Notes under the pieces: model-generated
Seen by the model: only the letters and a program-made list of their open reading frames with translations
What the model was told of the DNA's origin: nothing
The model's database searches: none
Made by a program: the position numbers and the translations under genes
Shown here: positions 37,914 to 47,406 of the stretch, piece after piece
Layout of the letters: each line of letters opens with the position of its first letter
Position numbering within the stretch: position 1 is the stretch's first letter
NCBI RefSeq assembly: GCF_002205675.1
Contig: NZ_NISK01000004.1
Span: forward strand, 186,001-250,000
Length of the DNA stretch: 64,000 bases
Direction of reading: 5' to 3'
Source of the DNA: Sphingopyxis bauzanensis
GTDB lineage: Bacteria > Pseudomonadota > Alphaproteobacteria > Sphingomonadales > Sphingomonadaceae

Positions 37914-38416
37914 TCGACCCTTTCGACGACGATATGCGGCCAGCGCGCCTTCAGCCGTCCGGCCCAGCGCTCATAGGGCCACGGAATCACTTCCTGATCG
38001 AGCCAGAACAGCCGCGCGCCAGCGCGATCGTAAAGATGCACTTCGTCATCGCTATCCTCCTGCCGCACGATGCGCACTTTGGCTATTTGTGAGGGATGGA
38101 TGCGCCCTTCGTCGCCGCCGCTGCGTCCGATGCGCCCTTGCCACCACACCAGCTCGCCCGTAGCCGGATCGATGAAGCTGCCGCGGTTCGGATTGGCAAG
38201 CATGTTGAGCCCCGCGCCCAGCGCGACCAGCGCTCCGAACCCCTGCGCCAGCGGCACCAGCCACGGCGCACATTCGCGGCCGTCATCGCTGCAATTGTCG
38301 GCCGGATCGATGACCGATCCGGCCCACAGAAACACCAGCCCAAAAGCCAGCAGCAACCACATGCGCCAATCGGTGCGCGCGCTGCGGCGGTAGGTTGGAA
38401 TTCCCACGTCGGTCAT
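37910..38416 (-). CDS. Putative membrane protein
   Basis: 168 residues with two membrane helices (about 19-36 and 54-72, AFGLVFLWAGSV and LAQGFGALVALGAGLNML) and a soluble C-terminal half that reads GSFIDPATGELVWWQGRIG and ends PWPYERWAGRLKARWPHI. Two cysteines (42, 49) between the helices might form a disulfide outside the membrane. No recognised family. It is divergent from the cell-wall hydrolase. Confidence 0.65.
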   Translation of the reverse strand: MTDVGIPTYRRSARTDWRMWLLLAFGLVFLWAGSVIDPADNCSDDGRECAPWLVPLAQGFGALVALGAGLNMLANPNRGSFIDPATGELVWWQGRIGRSGGDEGRIHPSQIAKVRIVRQEDSDDEVHLYDRAGARLFWLDQEVIPWPYERWAGRLKARWPHIVVERVD

Positions 38417-38619
38417 GGCAAGGCTTTACCCGAACGGCGTCAACAGGTCGCTAACGGCCGCTCGTTGGCCTTTCCGGGTCAGTCCCCACCGCCCTGCCCG
38501 TGGCGCCGCGGCACAGCGCGCGCGCACTGCAACATTTTATTGGCGTTTGCCGTATAAGGCAGATTGGCACCCCGATCGCGCGAATCGGCGCGGGCGCGGC
38601 GATGGGAATTTGGCGATTG

Positions 38620-39753
38620 ATGAAGCCCGAACTCAACCTGACCGCCCGCTCGACCTGGCGCGACCCGGCGCCGGAAAAACCGGCGGGGCCGGGGCGTGCC
38701 TTTTGGGCGGCGATCGTTGCGGTGATGGCCGTCGCGTGTCTGGCGTTTCTGCTGTCGAGCGGGCAGCTTCGCCCGCCCGCCGTGTTCGGCCCCTACAGCG
38801 TCTCGGTACCGCTCGATTTTCGCGCCTATGACCCCGCGCGCTGGGCGATCATGAATGCCGAGGATTATGAGGAAGCGCTCAAGATCGACCCGACGCTGCC
38901 CGATCCGGCCAGCATCGGCTTTGGCGACGCTGCGGCGCTGCCTCCCGCCGACCCGGCCTTGCTGCGCGACGAAGCCTTTGTCGGGCCGCCCGCCAAACCC
39001 TATGTCTTTCGCGGCGTCACCGCGCTCGACCGCGAACGCGCGCATTATTGCCTGACGTCGGCCATCTACTACGAGGCAGCGTCGGAGACTGACGACGGCA
39101 TGCGCGGCGTCGCGCAGACGGTCATCAACCGCGTCCGCCACCCGAGTTTCCCCAACACCGTGTGCGGCGTTGTGTTTCAGGGGTCGCAGCGCGCCGGGGT
39201 CTGCCAGTTCACCTTCAGCTGCGACGGCGCGATGGCGCGGGCGCCGAGCAAGCCCAACTGGCTGCGCGCCAGCCGTGTCGCTTCGGCAGCTCTCGGCGGA
39301 TTCGTGTTCCCCAAGGTCGGCCTCGCGACCCATTATCACACCCAGGCGATTTGGCCGCGCTGGGGCAAGAGCCTGGTGATGACCAATATCGTCGGCGCGC
39401 ATATCTTCCACCGCTGGCGCGGTCGCTGGGGCATGCCCGACGCGTTCCGCGCCCCGTACCTCGGCCGCGAGCCAGTCCCCGGGCCCTATCTGCCGCTGGC
39501 GCAGCAACTCGCGATCCTGAAAGGTCAGGGCCTGCCGCCCGGTGCGGGTCCGGCCCCGATGCTCGGCGGCGTCGGCGCCCCGCTCCCCGATGTCGCCGCC
39601 GCGCCGCTACCTAGCACCATGGCACCGACCGCTCCTGTCATATCATCGCCCGTAGCCGCCCCGATTCCGGCGCCGACCTACACCGACCCCCGGCTAAACC
39701 AGTCGGGTCAGATCCGCGAAGAATTCCGCGGCAGCGGAGAGTGGAAACGCTGA
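38620..39753 (+). CDS. Cell-wall hydrolase (SleB/CwlJ type, hydrolase_2)
   Basis: 377 residues. A single N-terminal membrane helix (about 26-48) anchors it, and the hydrolase_2 domain covers about 150-260: AHYCLTSAIYYEAASETDDGMRGVAQTVINRV with the catalytic glutamate in YYEAAS, RHPSFPNTVCGVVFQG, CQFTFSCDG. Two cysteine pairs may form disulfides. The C-terminal 100 residues are Pro/Ala-rich and low complexity. It probably cuts peptidoglycan in the periplasm. The start chosen is MKPELNLTARS; an upstream ATG at 38602 is possible. Confidence 0.82.
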   Translation: MKPELNLTARSTWRDPAPEKPAGPGRAFWAAIVAVMAVACLAFLLSSGQLRPPAVFGPYSVSVPLDFRAYDPARWAIMNAEDYEEALKIDPTLPDPASIGFGDAAALPPADPALLRDEAFVGPPAKPYVFRGVTALDRERAHYCLTSAIYYEAASETDDGMRGVAQTVINRVRHPSFPNTVCGVVFQGSQRAGVCQFTFSCDGAMARAPSKPNWLRASRVASAALGGFVFPKVGLATHYHTQAIWPRWGKSLVMTNIVGAHIFHRWRGRWGMPDAFRAPYLGREPVPGPYLPLAQQLAILKGQGLPPGAGPAPMLGGVGAPLPDVAAAPLPSTMAPTAPVISSPVAAPIPAPTYTDPRLNQSGQIREEFRGSGEWKR

Positions 39754-39796
39754 GCCAATCGGGCTAGCCTGCCTGCCACGCGGCAAGGAGGCGGAT

Positions 39797-40186
39797 ATGG
39801 GACATGTCAAAGGCATCGGCGGGCTATTTTTTCGGGCGCGCGATCCCGACGCGCTCAACGCCTGGTACAAGGAACGGCTGGGCATCGGAGCCGGGTGCAA
39901 CGCCGACGACACCGGCCCGATCGACGAATGGACATGGAATGTCGCCGCGGGTCCGGTGGTGTTCGCGCCGTTCAAGGCCGACACCGACTATTTCGCCGCC
40001 GACCGCCAATATATGATCAACCTGCGCGTCGACGATCTTGAAGCCGTGCTCGCCCCATTTTATGCGGCGGGCGACGATGTGATCATCAAGGAAGAATGGA
40101 ACGACCCCGCGACCGGCCGGTTCGCGCGCGTCCACGACCCCGAAGGCAATCCGATCGAGCTGTGGGAACCGCCCGCGACCAAATAG
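39797..40186 (+). CDS. VOC-superfamily protein
   Basis: 129 residues with the two half-modules of the VOC fold: VKGIGGLFFRARDPDALNAWYKERLGIG at the N-terminus and INLRVDDLEAVLAPFYAAGDD later, ending FARVHDPEGNPIELWEP. Metal-ligand candidates are H and E of the HDPEGNPIELWE end. It is unrelated in detail to the SoxR-linked VOC gene at 20 kb. Substrate unknown. Confidence 0.85.
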   Translation: MGHVKGIGGLFFRARDPDALNAWYKERLGIGAGCNADDTGPIDEWTWNVAAGPVVFAPFKADTDYFAADRQYMINLRVDDLEAVLAPFYAAGDDVIIKEEWNDPATGRFARVHDPEGNPIELWEPPATK

Positions 40187-40196
40187 CCCCGTTTTT

Positions 40197-40221
40197 CTCC
40201 CGTCCCTTGCAGGGAGGGGAG
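40197..40221. terminator. Hairpin between convergent VOC and herA genes
   Basis: CTCCCGTCCCT and AGGGAGGGGAG pair with one mismatch around a 3-base loop. The same core occurs at 52403-52423, also between convergent genes. There is no T-run after it on either strand, so stop activity is uncertain. Confidence 0.4.
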
Positions 40222-40226
40222 AAATC

Positions 40227-41942
40227 TCACCGCCCCTGGCTACGCCAGCGCTTAACCACGCGCTCCAGAATCTCCGCCTCGCCGCCGGTTTCGCGCCACA
40301 GCTTCGAGAACAGCGGATCGCTCGACGCGGGCCGCTTATCTTCCTCCAGCGTATCGAGATAGACGCGGATCGGGATAGACACGCCTTCGCCGCAGACGAT
40401 ACATTCGCGGTTACGCAGCGCCGGGATCGAATCGATGAAACCGCGCGCGCCTTCGGGCATCGCGGCTTTCACGAAATGCTGGTCGCGCTCATTGTTCAGA
40501 CGCATCGAAATGATCGTGCCGCACTGCGACAGCACGCCTTCGGCCAGATCGGAGGGGCGCTGGGTGATCAGCCCCAGCGACACGCCATATTTGCGGCCTT
40601 CCTTGGCGATCCGTTCCAGGATCTTGCGCACCGCCTGGCCCTGCCCCGTGTCTTTCGACGGGATGTAGCGGTGAGCTTCTTCGCAGACGAGCAGGATCGG
40701 GCGCTGCGGCTCGCCGCGCGACCAGATCGCATAGTCGAACGTCAGTCGCGACAGGACCGCGACGACAACCCCGGTGATGTCCGACGGCACCCCCGACACG
40801 TCGATGATAGAAATCGGGCGCCCGTCGGAAGGCAGACGGAAAATCTTGCCGAGAAAGGTCGCCATCGTGTCGGCGACCAGCATGCCCGAGAACATGAAAT
40901 TATAGCGCGGATCGGCGCGCATTTCCTCGATCTTGCCCTTGATGCGCATGAACGGCGCGCTCGACGTCGCCTTGTCGAGCTTGCCCATCTCGTTGGTCAG
41001 GATGTTCAGCAGGTCGGACAGCAGATAGGGGATCGGCGAATCGACCGTGATCTTGGTCATGCCTTCGGCGAGCCGGTTCTTCGTCCGCGCCTGCAACAGA
41101 CAGCGCGACAGCACGTCGCAGTCGGACTGGCGGTCGCGGCCTTCAGCGGTGACGAACACTTCGCAATGTTCCTCGAAGTTCATCAGCCAATAGGGCATAG
41201 CGAGGTTGTCGACGTCGAACAGCGCGCCGATGCCCTTGAACGCCGCAGAATATTCGCCGTGCGGATCGATCATCACGATATGACCCTGCGGCGCCAGTTC
41301 GCAGATCTTGTGCAGGATCAGCGCCGCGCTGGTCGATTTACCGGTACCGGTCGACCCCAGCAGCGCAAAATGCTTGCCGAGCATCGCATCGACATAGAGC
41401 GAGCCGCGGATATCCTTAGTGGGATAGACGGTGCCGATTTCGACATGCGCGCGCTCGTCAGCAGCATAAATCTGTTTGAGGTCGGCGCTGGTCGCCGCGA
41501 ACACCTGGCTGCCCGGGATTGGATAACGGGTGACGCCGCGGCGGAAATTCGAAATCCGGCCGGTGATTTTTTCTTCTTCGCCTTCGCCCAGGAAGTCGAT
41601 CGTCGCAACGATCAGCCCTTCGCCGCGCTCGTGCAATTGCTGGTCGCGGATGCTGGCGATCAGCCAGATATTGCCGACGCGAACCTTGACCTGCGCCCCG
41701 ACCTGCCCGGCCATGGCGACGGCGGCATCGGTCGACGCCGACAATTTGCCGATCGTCACCGCATCAAGCAGGATGCGCGAGGCCGAACCCGAAATATCGA
41801 TCACTTCGCCGATCATCAGATCGTCACGATGATGATTGATCACCGGCGCCACCGAAGCGGCCACGCCGCCACCGGCGAGCCGAACATGCTGCGCCGCGGT
41901 CGAATCACCGGCGGGAAATCCGCCACCCTGCATATCCATCAA
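40227..41942 (-). CDS. HerA-like hexameric DNA translocase ATPase (DUF87)
   Basis: 571 residues. The N-terminal barrel (HAS) region (about 35-130) has VIDISGSASRILLDAV. The ATPase core has Walker A GSTGTGKS (196-203), Walker B ILLVCEEAH, and LITQRPSDLAEGVLSQCGTII with the conserved arginine. HerA pumps DNA and usually works with the nuclease NurA for end processing; in many bacteria a related DUF87 ATPase instead serves immunity or membrane roles. No nuclease gene is next to it, so its partner is unknown. It is convergent with the VOC gene. Confidence 0.85.
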   Translation of the reverse strand: MMDMQGGGFPAGDSTAAQHVRLAGGGVAASVAPVINHHRDDLMIGEVIDISGSASRILLDAVTIGKLSASTDAAVAMAGQVGAQVKVRVGNIWLIASIRDQQLHERGEGLIVATIDFLGEGEEEKITGRISNFRRGVTRYPIPGSQVFAATSADLKQIYAADERAHVEIGTVYPTKDIRGSLYVDAMLGKHFALLGSTGTGKSTSAALILHKICELAPQGHIVMIDPHGEYSAAFKGIGALFDVDNLAMPYWLMNFEEHCEVFVTAEGRDRQSDCDVLSRCLLQARTKNRLAEGMTKITVDSPIPYLLSDLLNILTNEMGKLDKATSSAPFMRIKGKIEEMRADPRYNFMFSGMLVADTMATFLGKIFRLPSDGRPISIIDVSGVPSDITGVVVAVLSRLTFDYAIWSRGEPQRPILLVCEEAHRYIPSKDTGQGQAVRKILERIAKEGRKYGVSLGLITQRPSDLAEGVLSQCGTIISMRLNNERDQHFVKAAMPEGARGFIDSIPALRNRECIVCGEGVSIPIRVYLDTLEEDKRPASSDPLFSKLWRETGGEAEILERVVKRWRSQGR

Positions 41943-42026
41943 AATGCCCCGCCTAAAATTGTCCCGTACTTCGGTATCGCAGGTCAGGGTAAATATTGGC
42001 TAAAGGCGTCCGCCCCGGAACTTGGG

Positions 42027-42800
42027 TCAACGACGGCGGAAAATCGCCGATGCGGCATAGCCGAGCAGCAACGATAGGATCACCGCGGTCAGGCCATAGA
42101 GAAAGCCGTGACGCTCCGCCGCCAGCGCGACAAAACGCTCAAACCCTGCCTTGCGGATCTGGACGTCGCGCGACGCGACCGCGAGCACGCGGCCGCGGCT
42201 GATCAAAAAGGTTTCGGCGCGATAGGTACCGACCGGAACGCGCGCGGGTACCGGGATGCGCGCGCGATAAAGCACCCCCTCGGTAATCTCGACCGCCGCC
42301 GGATTTTCATAGAACAGGCCAAGGCGGCGATAGAGGTCGGTCAGCCCGGCTTCGAAGCGTTCGAGCTTGCTCGCTTCGGAAAACTCGGTCGGCGACATCG
42401 ACAGATTGGCGAGCCCAAGTTCGAAGATCGCTGCGGTGCGTTCGTCGACCAGCTTGTCAATCGGGCGCGACGATCCGATCGCATAGAATCCCGGCGAGGT
42501 GCGCAAACGGATGCTGCTGGCGTTGACCCAGATCCCGGCAACGCGGCGCTTTTCGCGCAGCACGATCGGGCGCACCGGCCCTTTCAGCACCACGACGATG
42601 TCCGCACGGTCGTCGGGCAGCCGCTGGCCGGGATAGAGGATCGCGCCGAACAACAGCAATTCCTCGCCGGTAAAGCTGTATTGGATGTCGATCGCGCGGC
42701 TCGACACATCGGGAACCAGCCGCGGATCGGCCGCCTGCACCGTGACCGGCGCGAAGATCAGCGCGACGAGCATCAGAACCGAGGCGCGCCAACCGGTCAT
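42027..42800 (-). CDS. TIGR02186 family protein (TauE partner)
   Basis: 257 residues with a signal peptide (cut near VQAADP) and one C-terminal membrane helix (about 232-252). The SRAIDIQYSFTGEELLLFGAI stretch and the GIWVNASSIRLRTSPGFYAIGSSRPI stretch identify the TIGR02186 family, known for standing next to TauE/SafE-type exporters in alphaproteobacteria. It overlaps the end of the exporter gene upstream by 4 bases, so the two are co-translated. It may be a periplasmic partner of the exporter. Confidence 0.85.
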   Translation of the reverse strand: MTGWRASVLMLVALIFAPVTVQAADPRLVPDVSSRAIDIQYSFTGEELLLFGAILYPGQRLPDDRADIVVVLKGPVRPIVLREKRRVAGIWVNASSIRLRTSPGFYAIGSSRPIDKLVDERTAAIFELGLANLSMSPTEFSEASKLERFEAGLTDLYRRLGLFYENPAAVEITEGVLYRARIPVPARVPVGTYRAETFLISRGRVLAVASRDVQIRKAGFERFVALAAERHGFLYGLTAVILSLLLGYAASAIFRRR

Positions 42801-43714
42801 TGCACCGAGTAAATTTCATCGGGGCGGATGAACAACCCGACCGCCATTTGTAGCGCCACCAACAGCACGATCACCGCCAGCGCCAGCCGCAGATATTCTG
42901 GCCGCGCCTTTTGCGCAAAGCGCGCCCCGAACTGCGCTCCCACCACGCTACCCAGGAGCAGCAGCGCCGCGAGCACGATGTCGACCGCCCCCGTCGTCAG
43001 CGCATGCACCATCGTTGTCGCGATCGTCACGAACAGGATCTGGAACAGCGACGTGCCGACAACGACCTGCGTCCCCATGCCAAGCAGGTAAAGCATCGCG
43101 GGGACCATGATGAACCCGCCGCCGACCCCGAGCAGCATCGTCAGCACCCCGCCGATCATCCCGAGCAGCAGCGGCGCGAGCGGCGAGATGTACAGACCCG
43201 AACGATAGAAGCGCCAGCGCAGCGGCAGGTTGGCGACCATCGGATGGTGGCGCCGTTTGCGCGCCGGGGCGGGCAATCCGGCCTGCGCGGCGCGAAAGCT
43301 GCCCCACGCCTCGCGGCCCATGAACGTGCCGACGGTGCCGAGCAGCGCCACGTAAAGGATCGAAATCACCGTATCGATCTGGCCCCAGGCGGTGAGCAGT
43401 TCGAACAATCCGGCGCCAATCAACGACCCGAGCAGGCCGCCCGCGACGAGCACCGCCCCCATGCGCAGATCAACCCCGTCGCGTTCAAGATGCGCCATCA
43501 CCCCCGATACGCTCGCGCCGGTGACCTGCGTCGCCGCCGATGCCGCCGCAACGGTCGGCGGAATGCCGTAAAAGATCAGCAGCGGCGTGGTCAGGAACCC
43601 GCCGCCGACCCCGAACATGCCCGACAAAAAGCCGACGCCGCCGCCCAACAAGACGATGACCAGTGCATTGACCGACAGATTGGCGACAGGAAGGTAAAGG
43701 TCCATGGGCCTCAA
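42797..43714 (-). CDS. TauE/SafE-family sulfite/organosulfonate exporter
   Basis: 305 residues with seven or eight membrane helices. Two repeated GGGVGFLSGMFGVGGGFLTTPLL and GGVLTMLLGVGGGFIMVPAML segments are the inverted-repeat signature of the family. Members export sulfite, sulfoacetate or related anions. The TIGR02186 partner is directly downstream with a 4-base overlap. No sulfonate-degrading genes are nearby, so the substrate is not readable. Confidence 0.88.
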   Translation of the reverse strand: MRPMDLYLPVANLSVNALVIVLLGGGVGFLSGMFGVGGGFLTTPLLIFYGIPPTVAAASAATQVTGASVSGVMAHLERDGVDLRMGAVLVAGGLLGSLIGAGLFELLTAWGQIDTVISILYVALLGTVGTFMGREAWGSFRAAQAGLPAPARKRRHHPMVANLPLRWRFYRSGLYISPLAPLLLGMIGGVLTMLLGVGGGFIMVPAMLYLLGMGTQVVVGTSLFQILFVTIATTMVHALTTGAVDIVLAALLLLGSVVGAQFGARFAQKARPEYLRLALAVIVLLVALQMAVGLFIRPDEIYSVQ

Positions 43715-43756
43715 AACATGCGTCTGCGGCGTAAAACTGCGCCGAGTCCCTTGACC

Positions 43757-44431
43757 CTAGACCATTTTTCCGGGGCGGGGAATCGGCTGAACCGCTATTT
43801 TTGCCGCGGTTTGAAAGTCGCTCGCGAGCGTCTGCGCAAGCCCGCTGGCGGGACGCGCGTCGCCCGCGATGCGCTGGCGCCGATCGAGCACGATCCGGCT
43901 GCCTTCGCTGACATCGGGCAGGCGCAAAGACAACCGCGGTCCGACATTGACGCGCGCCGCACCCGGCTGCACAGCGCCTGCCGCCAGCGCGCCGACCCGC
44001 AGCGGCGAACTATCGTCAGCACCGACCCTGTGGTCGATCACAATCGCCCCATCGGCAAACCTGTCGTGCCGCCGCGCCCCGACGATACCGGCCTACCCAT
44101 AGGCTTCGAGCCGGAACCCGTGCGGCAGCGCAACGTCGCCGACCCCGCCGCTGACCATCGCGGCAAGCGCCATGCGCCCCGCTCTCCCCACGGCAACCCG
44201 CTGCTCGACAGCGACGTCGACCGGCCAATGCGCCAGCGGGGCGAATGCGAGACCAAGGGCCAGCTCGCGCTGCGCGGGACGCCGCACCGCGATCGTCGCG
44301 CGACGATAGGCGCGCGCGGCCCGTATCGCCAAAGCCACAGCCCAGCCGTAGTCCCGCCCCAGCCATGCGGTCGATAGCGCCACCCACCAGCCTCGTGCCA
44401 CCGTGATATCGCGCCAGCCCCCCCGATATTG
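43757..44431 (-). pseudogene. Conserved hypothetical gene with in-frame stops
   Basis: The 800-base gap between the TauE gene and nhaA holds a broken gene. In one frame it reads QYRGGWRDITVARGWWVALSTAWLG, then HGFRLEAYG, a TAG at 44095-44093, and continues GIVGARRHDRFADGAIVIDHRVGADD to a final RIVLDRRQRIAGDA. A second in-frame stop (TAG near 44434) closes the 5' side. The rest is smooth coding sequence, so one base change (CAG to TAG) is the likely lesion. The type of protein is not known; it recalls a conserved sphingomonad protein of unknown function. Confidence 0.65.
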
Positions 44432-44516
44432 CTAGGACGCAAGGCGGATTTGTAAAGCTGAGCGCATAGAGCTAGGACACCGGCCATCCCTGGGCAACAA
44501 GAGGAATCACCGACCC

Positions 44517-45803
44517 ATGACCGGCAGAAATCCGCCCCGTTCCGCGCTGCGCGACTTTCTAGAGAGCGAAAGCGCCGGAGGAATGCTGCTGATTTTCGCC
44601 GCCATAATGGCGATGATTATCGCCAATTCGGCGTTGGGCGATGATTATCACCATCTAATCCATGCGGTGACCGGACCTGTGCTCACCGACAAGCTCGGCC
44701 CGATGACGGTTCATCTATGGATCAACGACGGGTTGATGGCGGTATTTTTCCTGCTCGTCGGGCTTGAAATCAAGCGTGAGTTTGTCGACGGACGGCTGGC
44801 GAGTTGGGACCGGCGGCGCTTGCCCTTTATCGCGGCGGCAGCAGGGATGGCGGTACCCGCTGCACTTTACCTAATATTCGCCGGGTCGACGCCGGGACTG
44901 GCGCAAGGCTGGGCGATCCCGGCCGCGACCGACATTGCCTTTGCGATGGGCGTGCTGGCGCTCCTCGGCAAGCGCGCGCCGACGTCGCTCAAACTCTTCC
45001 TCGTCACCGTTGCCATTGTCGATGACATGGGCGCGGTCGCGATCATCGCGCTCTTCTATACGGCCGAGATCAACATGATGGCCCTCGCCGCCGCTGCCGC
45101 GATCCTGGGCGCGATGTTCGTCATGAACCGGCAAGGGGTGAAAAGCCTGCCGCTCTACGTGCTGATGTTCCTGTTCCTGTGGTACGCGATGCTGCTCTCG
45201 GGCGTCCACGCCACGATCGCCGGGGTGCTGGCTGCGATGGCGATCCCGTTCGAGCGCACCCCTGGAACCCCCGACAGCCAGACCTCGCCGCTTCACCGGC
45301 TCGAACACGGTCTCCATCCCTGGGTCGCCTTTGCCATCGTGCCGCTGTTTGGCTTCGCCAACGCCGGGGTCGATATTGGCGCGCTGACGATCGAACAGAT
45401 TTTCGCGCCACTGCCGCTGGGTATCGCGGCCGGCCTCTTCTTCGGCAAACAGATCGGGATTTTCGGCAGCGTCTGGCTCGCGGTCAAATTCGGCATCGCC
45501 GGCAAACTGCGCGGCGCGACCTGGCTCCAGATCTATGGTATTGCGATGCTGTGCGGGATCGGCTTCACGATGAGCCTATTCATCGGCGGCCTCGCCTTCC
45601 CCGGCAATGCGCTGCTGATCGAAGAGGCCAAGATCGGCGTCCTGATGGGATCGCTCGCCGCGGCGCTGGTCGGCTTTGCCGTGCTACGCTTCGCCCCGCT
45701 CCATCACCAGCATGATGCTGTCGAACGCGAATCCGCCGCCGAAATCGCCGCTGACGGCGATGTCGAGGACACCTCCGAAGACGACGATCCGGTTACCGCA
45801 TGA
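44517..45803 (+). CDS. nhaA: Na+/H+ antiporter NhaA
   Basis: 428 residues and twelve membrane helices. The ion-binding region is clear: PAATDIAFAMGVLALLGKRAPTSLKLFLVTVAIVDDMGAVAIIALFYT with the two catalytic aspartates of VDDMG. A charged tail of about 40 residues follows the last helix. It pumps Na+ out against protons and protects against salt and alkaline stress. It overlaps the DUF885 lipoprotein gene by 4 bases. Confidence 0.96.
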   Translation: MTGRNPPRSALRDFLESESAGGMLLIFAAIMAMIIANSALGDDYHHLIHAVTGPVLTDKLGPMTVHLWINDGLMAVFFLLVGLEIKREFVDGRLASWDRRRLPFIAAAAGMAVPAALYLIFAGSTPGLAQGWAIPAATDIAFAMGVLALLGKRAPTSLKLFLVTVAIVDDMGAVAIIALFYTAEINMMALAAAAAILGAMFVMNRQGVKSLPLYVLMFLFLWYAMLLSGVHATIAGVLAAMAIPFERTPGTPDSQTSPLHRLEHGLHPWVAFAIVPLFGFANAGVDIGALTIEQIFAPLPLGIAAGLFFGKQIGIFGSVWLAVKFGIAGKLRGATWLQIYGIAMLCGIGFTMSLFIGGLAFPGNALLIEEAKIGVLMGSLAAALVGFAVLRFAPLHHQHDAVERESAAEIAADGDVEDTSEDDDPVTA

Positions 45804-47149
45804 TGCTCCGGTCGATAATCTTGGTGCTGGCGGCCGCCTCCATATTGTCGGGCTGCGCGGCGAACCAAACTGTGCGCGGCACGGCCGACGTCGCCGCCAT
45901 TGACGTGCGCCGCGCCCCGGCCTCGGCGCAGGCGCTGAACGACATTGCCGCGACGTACCTCCGGCTGACACTCGAAATCGGCACCCATGAAGACGGCTAT
46001 ATCGACGCCTATTATGGCCCGTCCGAACTCAAGACTGCAGCCGAGGCGGCCCCGCGCGACAAGCCCACCTTGCTCGCCGCGACGCGCGACCTGACCGCCC
46101 GGCTCAACGCGACCGCGCGCCGCCTGTCCGACCCGCTCGACCGCCGCCGCGCCGCCTTCCTCAGCGCCCAGCTGCGCGCTGCCGAAACGCGGCTGATGAT
46201 GATGGAGGGCACCCGCTTCACCTTCGCCGACGAGGCCGAACGCCTGTTCGGCGTCCGCCCGCAGCTCAAACCCTTCGCCAGCTACGACCGGCACCTCGCC
46301 GCGGTCGAGGCGCTCGTCCCCGGCGACGGCCCGCTGGCGACGCGCGTCGAGGCCTATCTCGACGCCTTCACCATCCCCAAGGATCGGTTGCAAAAGGTGT
46401 TCGACGTCGCGATCGCGCGCTGCCGCGGTCGCAGCCTCGCGCATATCCCGATGCCCGACGGCGAGAGCTTCCGGCTCGAGTTCGTCACCGGCAAAAGCTG
46501 GAGCGGCTATAATTATTATCAGGGCGCGTATCACAGTCTGATCCAGGTCAACACCGACCTGCCGATCCGTCTGTCGCGCGCGCTCGATCTTGGCTGCCAC
46601 GAAGGCTATCCGGGCCACCATCTGCTCAACATGAAGCTTGAGGAAAAGCTGGTCAAAGAGCGTGGCTGGACCGAATTCAGCGTTTATCCGCTCTACAGCC
46701 CGCAAAGCCTGATCGCCGAAGGAACCGCCAATTACGGCATCGACCTCGCTTTCCCTGAAGCCAGCAAGGCCGAGACCGAACGCGACGTGCTGATGCCGCT
46801 CGCCGAAATCGCGGTGCCGTCGGACGATCGCTACTGGCAGCTGCTCAAAGCGATCGATGCGCTGGGCGGCGCACGACTGACGATCGCGCAGCAATATCTC
46901 GACGGCGTGATTGACCGGCCGACCGCAGTGGCGCTGACCCAGAAATATCTGCTGGTGTCGGGAAAGCGCGCCGAACAATCGGTCAGCTTCACCGATCAAT
47001 ATCGCAGCTATGTCATCAACTACGGCCTCGGCGAAACGATGGTCCGTGCGCATGTCGAACGCGGAAAGCCCAGCCGCGACGAGATGTGGCGGCGGATGGC
47101 GAAGCTGGTCAGCGAACCGACGCTGCCATCGGACCTGCTCGCACGGTGA
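45800..47149 (+). CDS. DUF885 family zinc-metallopeptidase-like lipoprotein
   Basis: 449 residues with a leader and lipobox LSGC (cysteine 19). The family-defining zinc motif HEGYPGHH is at 267-274, preceded by ALDLGC and followed by LLNM, with a C-terminal glutamate in LIAEGTANYGID. Exported DUF885 proteins are M3-like zinc peptidases of unknown substrate. Its start overlaps the end of nhaA. Confidence 0.85.
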   Translation: MMLRSIILVLAAASILSGCAANQTVRGTADVAAIDVRRAPASAQALNDIAATYLRLTLEIGTHEDGYIDAYYGPSELKTAAEAAPRDKPTLLAATRDLTARLNATARRLSDPLDRRRAAFLSAQLRAAETRLMMMEGTRFTFADEAERLFGVRPQLKPFASYDRHLAAVEALVPGDGPLATRVEAYLDAFTIPKDRLQKVFDVAIARCRGRSLAHIPMPDGESFRLEFVTGKSWSGYNYYQGAYHSLIQVNTDLPIRLSRALDLGCHEGYPGHHLLNMKLEEKLVKERGWTEFSVYPLYSPQSLIAEGTANYGIDLAFPEASKAETERDVLMPLAEIAVPSDDRYWQLLKAIDALGGARLTIAQQYLDGVIDRPTAVALTQKYLLVSGKRAEQSVSFTDQYRSYVINYGLGETMVRAHVERGKPSRDEMWRRMAKLVSEPTLPSDLLAR

Positions 47150-47231
47150 CCATGGCCGCGACGCTCTTGTGGCTCGGCCAGTCAGGATCGCCGCGGCGTC
47201 CGCCCGCGGGAGTGTACCCGCGGGGTTGAGC

Positions 47232-47373
47232 AAAAAAAGGCCCCTCCCCTTCAGGGGAGGGGTTGGGGTCGGGGCTGGCGAGATTGCGCAAGGCCGCTGG
47301 CTCCCACCCCGCTCGACCAAAGCCTGGCAAAAGCCGGACCAAGTCTCACTGCCCCTCCCCTGAAGGAGAGGGG
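47232..47373. repeat. Pair of CCCCTCCCC-type hairpins in the DUF885-TDO gap
   Basis: Two hairpins: CCCCTCCCCTTCAGGGGAGGGG at 47241-47262, preceded by AAAAAAAGG, and CCCCTCCCCTGAAGGAGAGGGG at 47352-47373. On the minus strand the first is followed by a seven-T run, giving the shape of an intrinsic terminator for that direction, though no minus-strand gene ends here. Such elements are dispersed in this window (see 40197, 52403). Confidence 0.55.
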
Positions 47374-47406
47374 CTTGCCGCGTCAAACCCGACAAGGAGC
47401 AAAACC

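Noticed and set aside
43715..44041. Separate 95-residue gene downstream of the TAG in the 43.8 kb pseudogene
   Set aside because: The sequence is the natural continuation of the upstream part in the same frame and has no own ribosome site.
47232..47262. Terminator for a minus-strand gene after the AAAAAAAGG-hairpin
   Set aside because: The T-run is present on the minus strand, but no minus-strand gene lies upstream of it; treated as a repeat.
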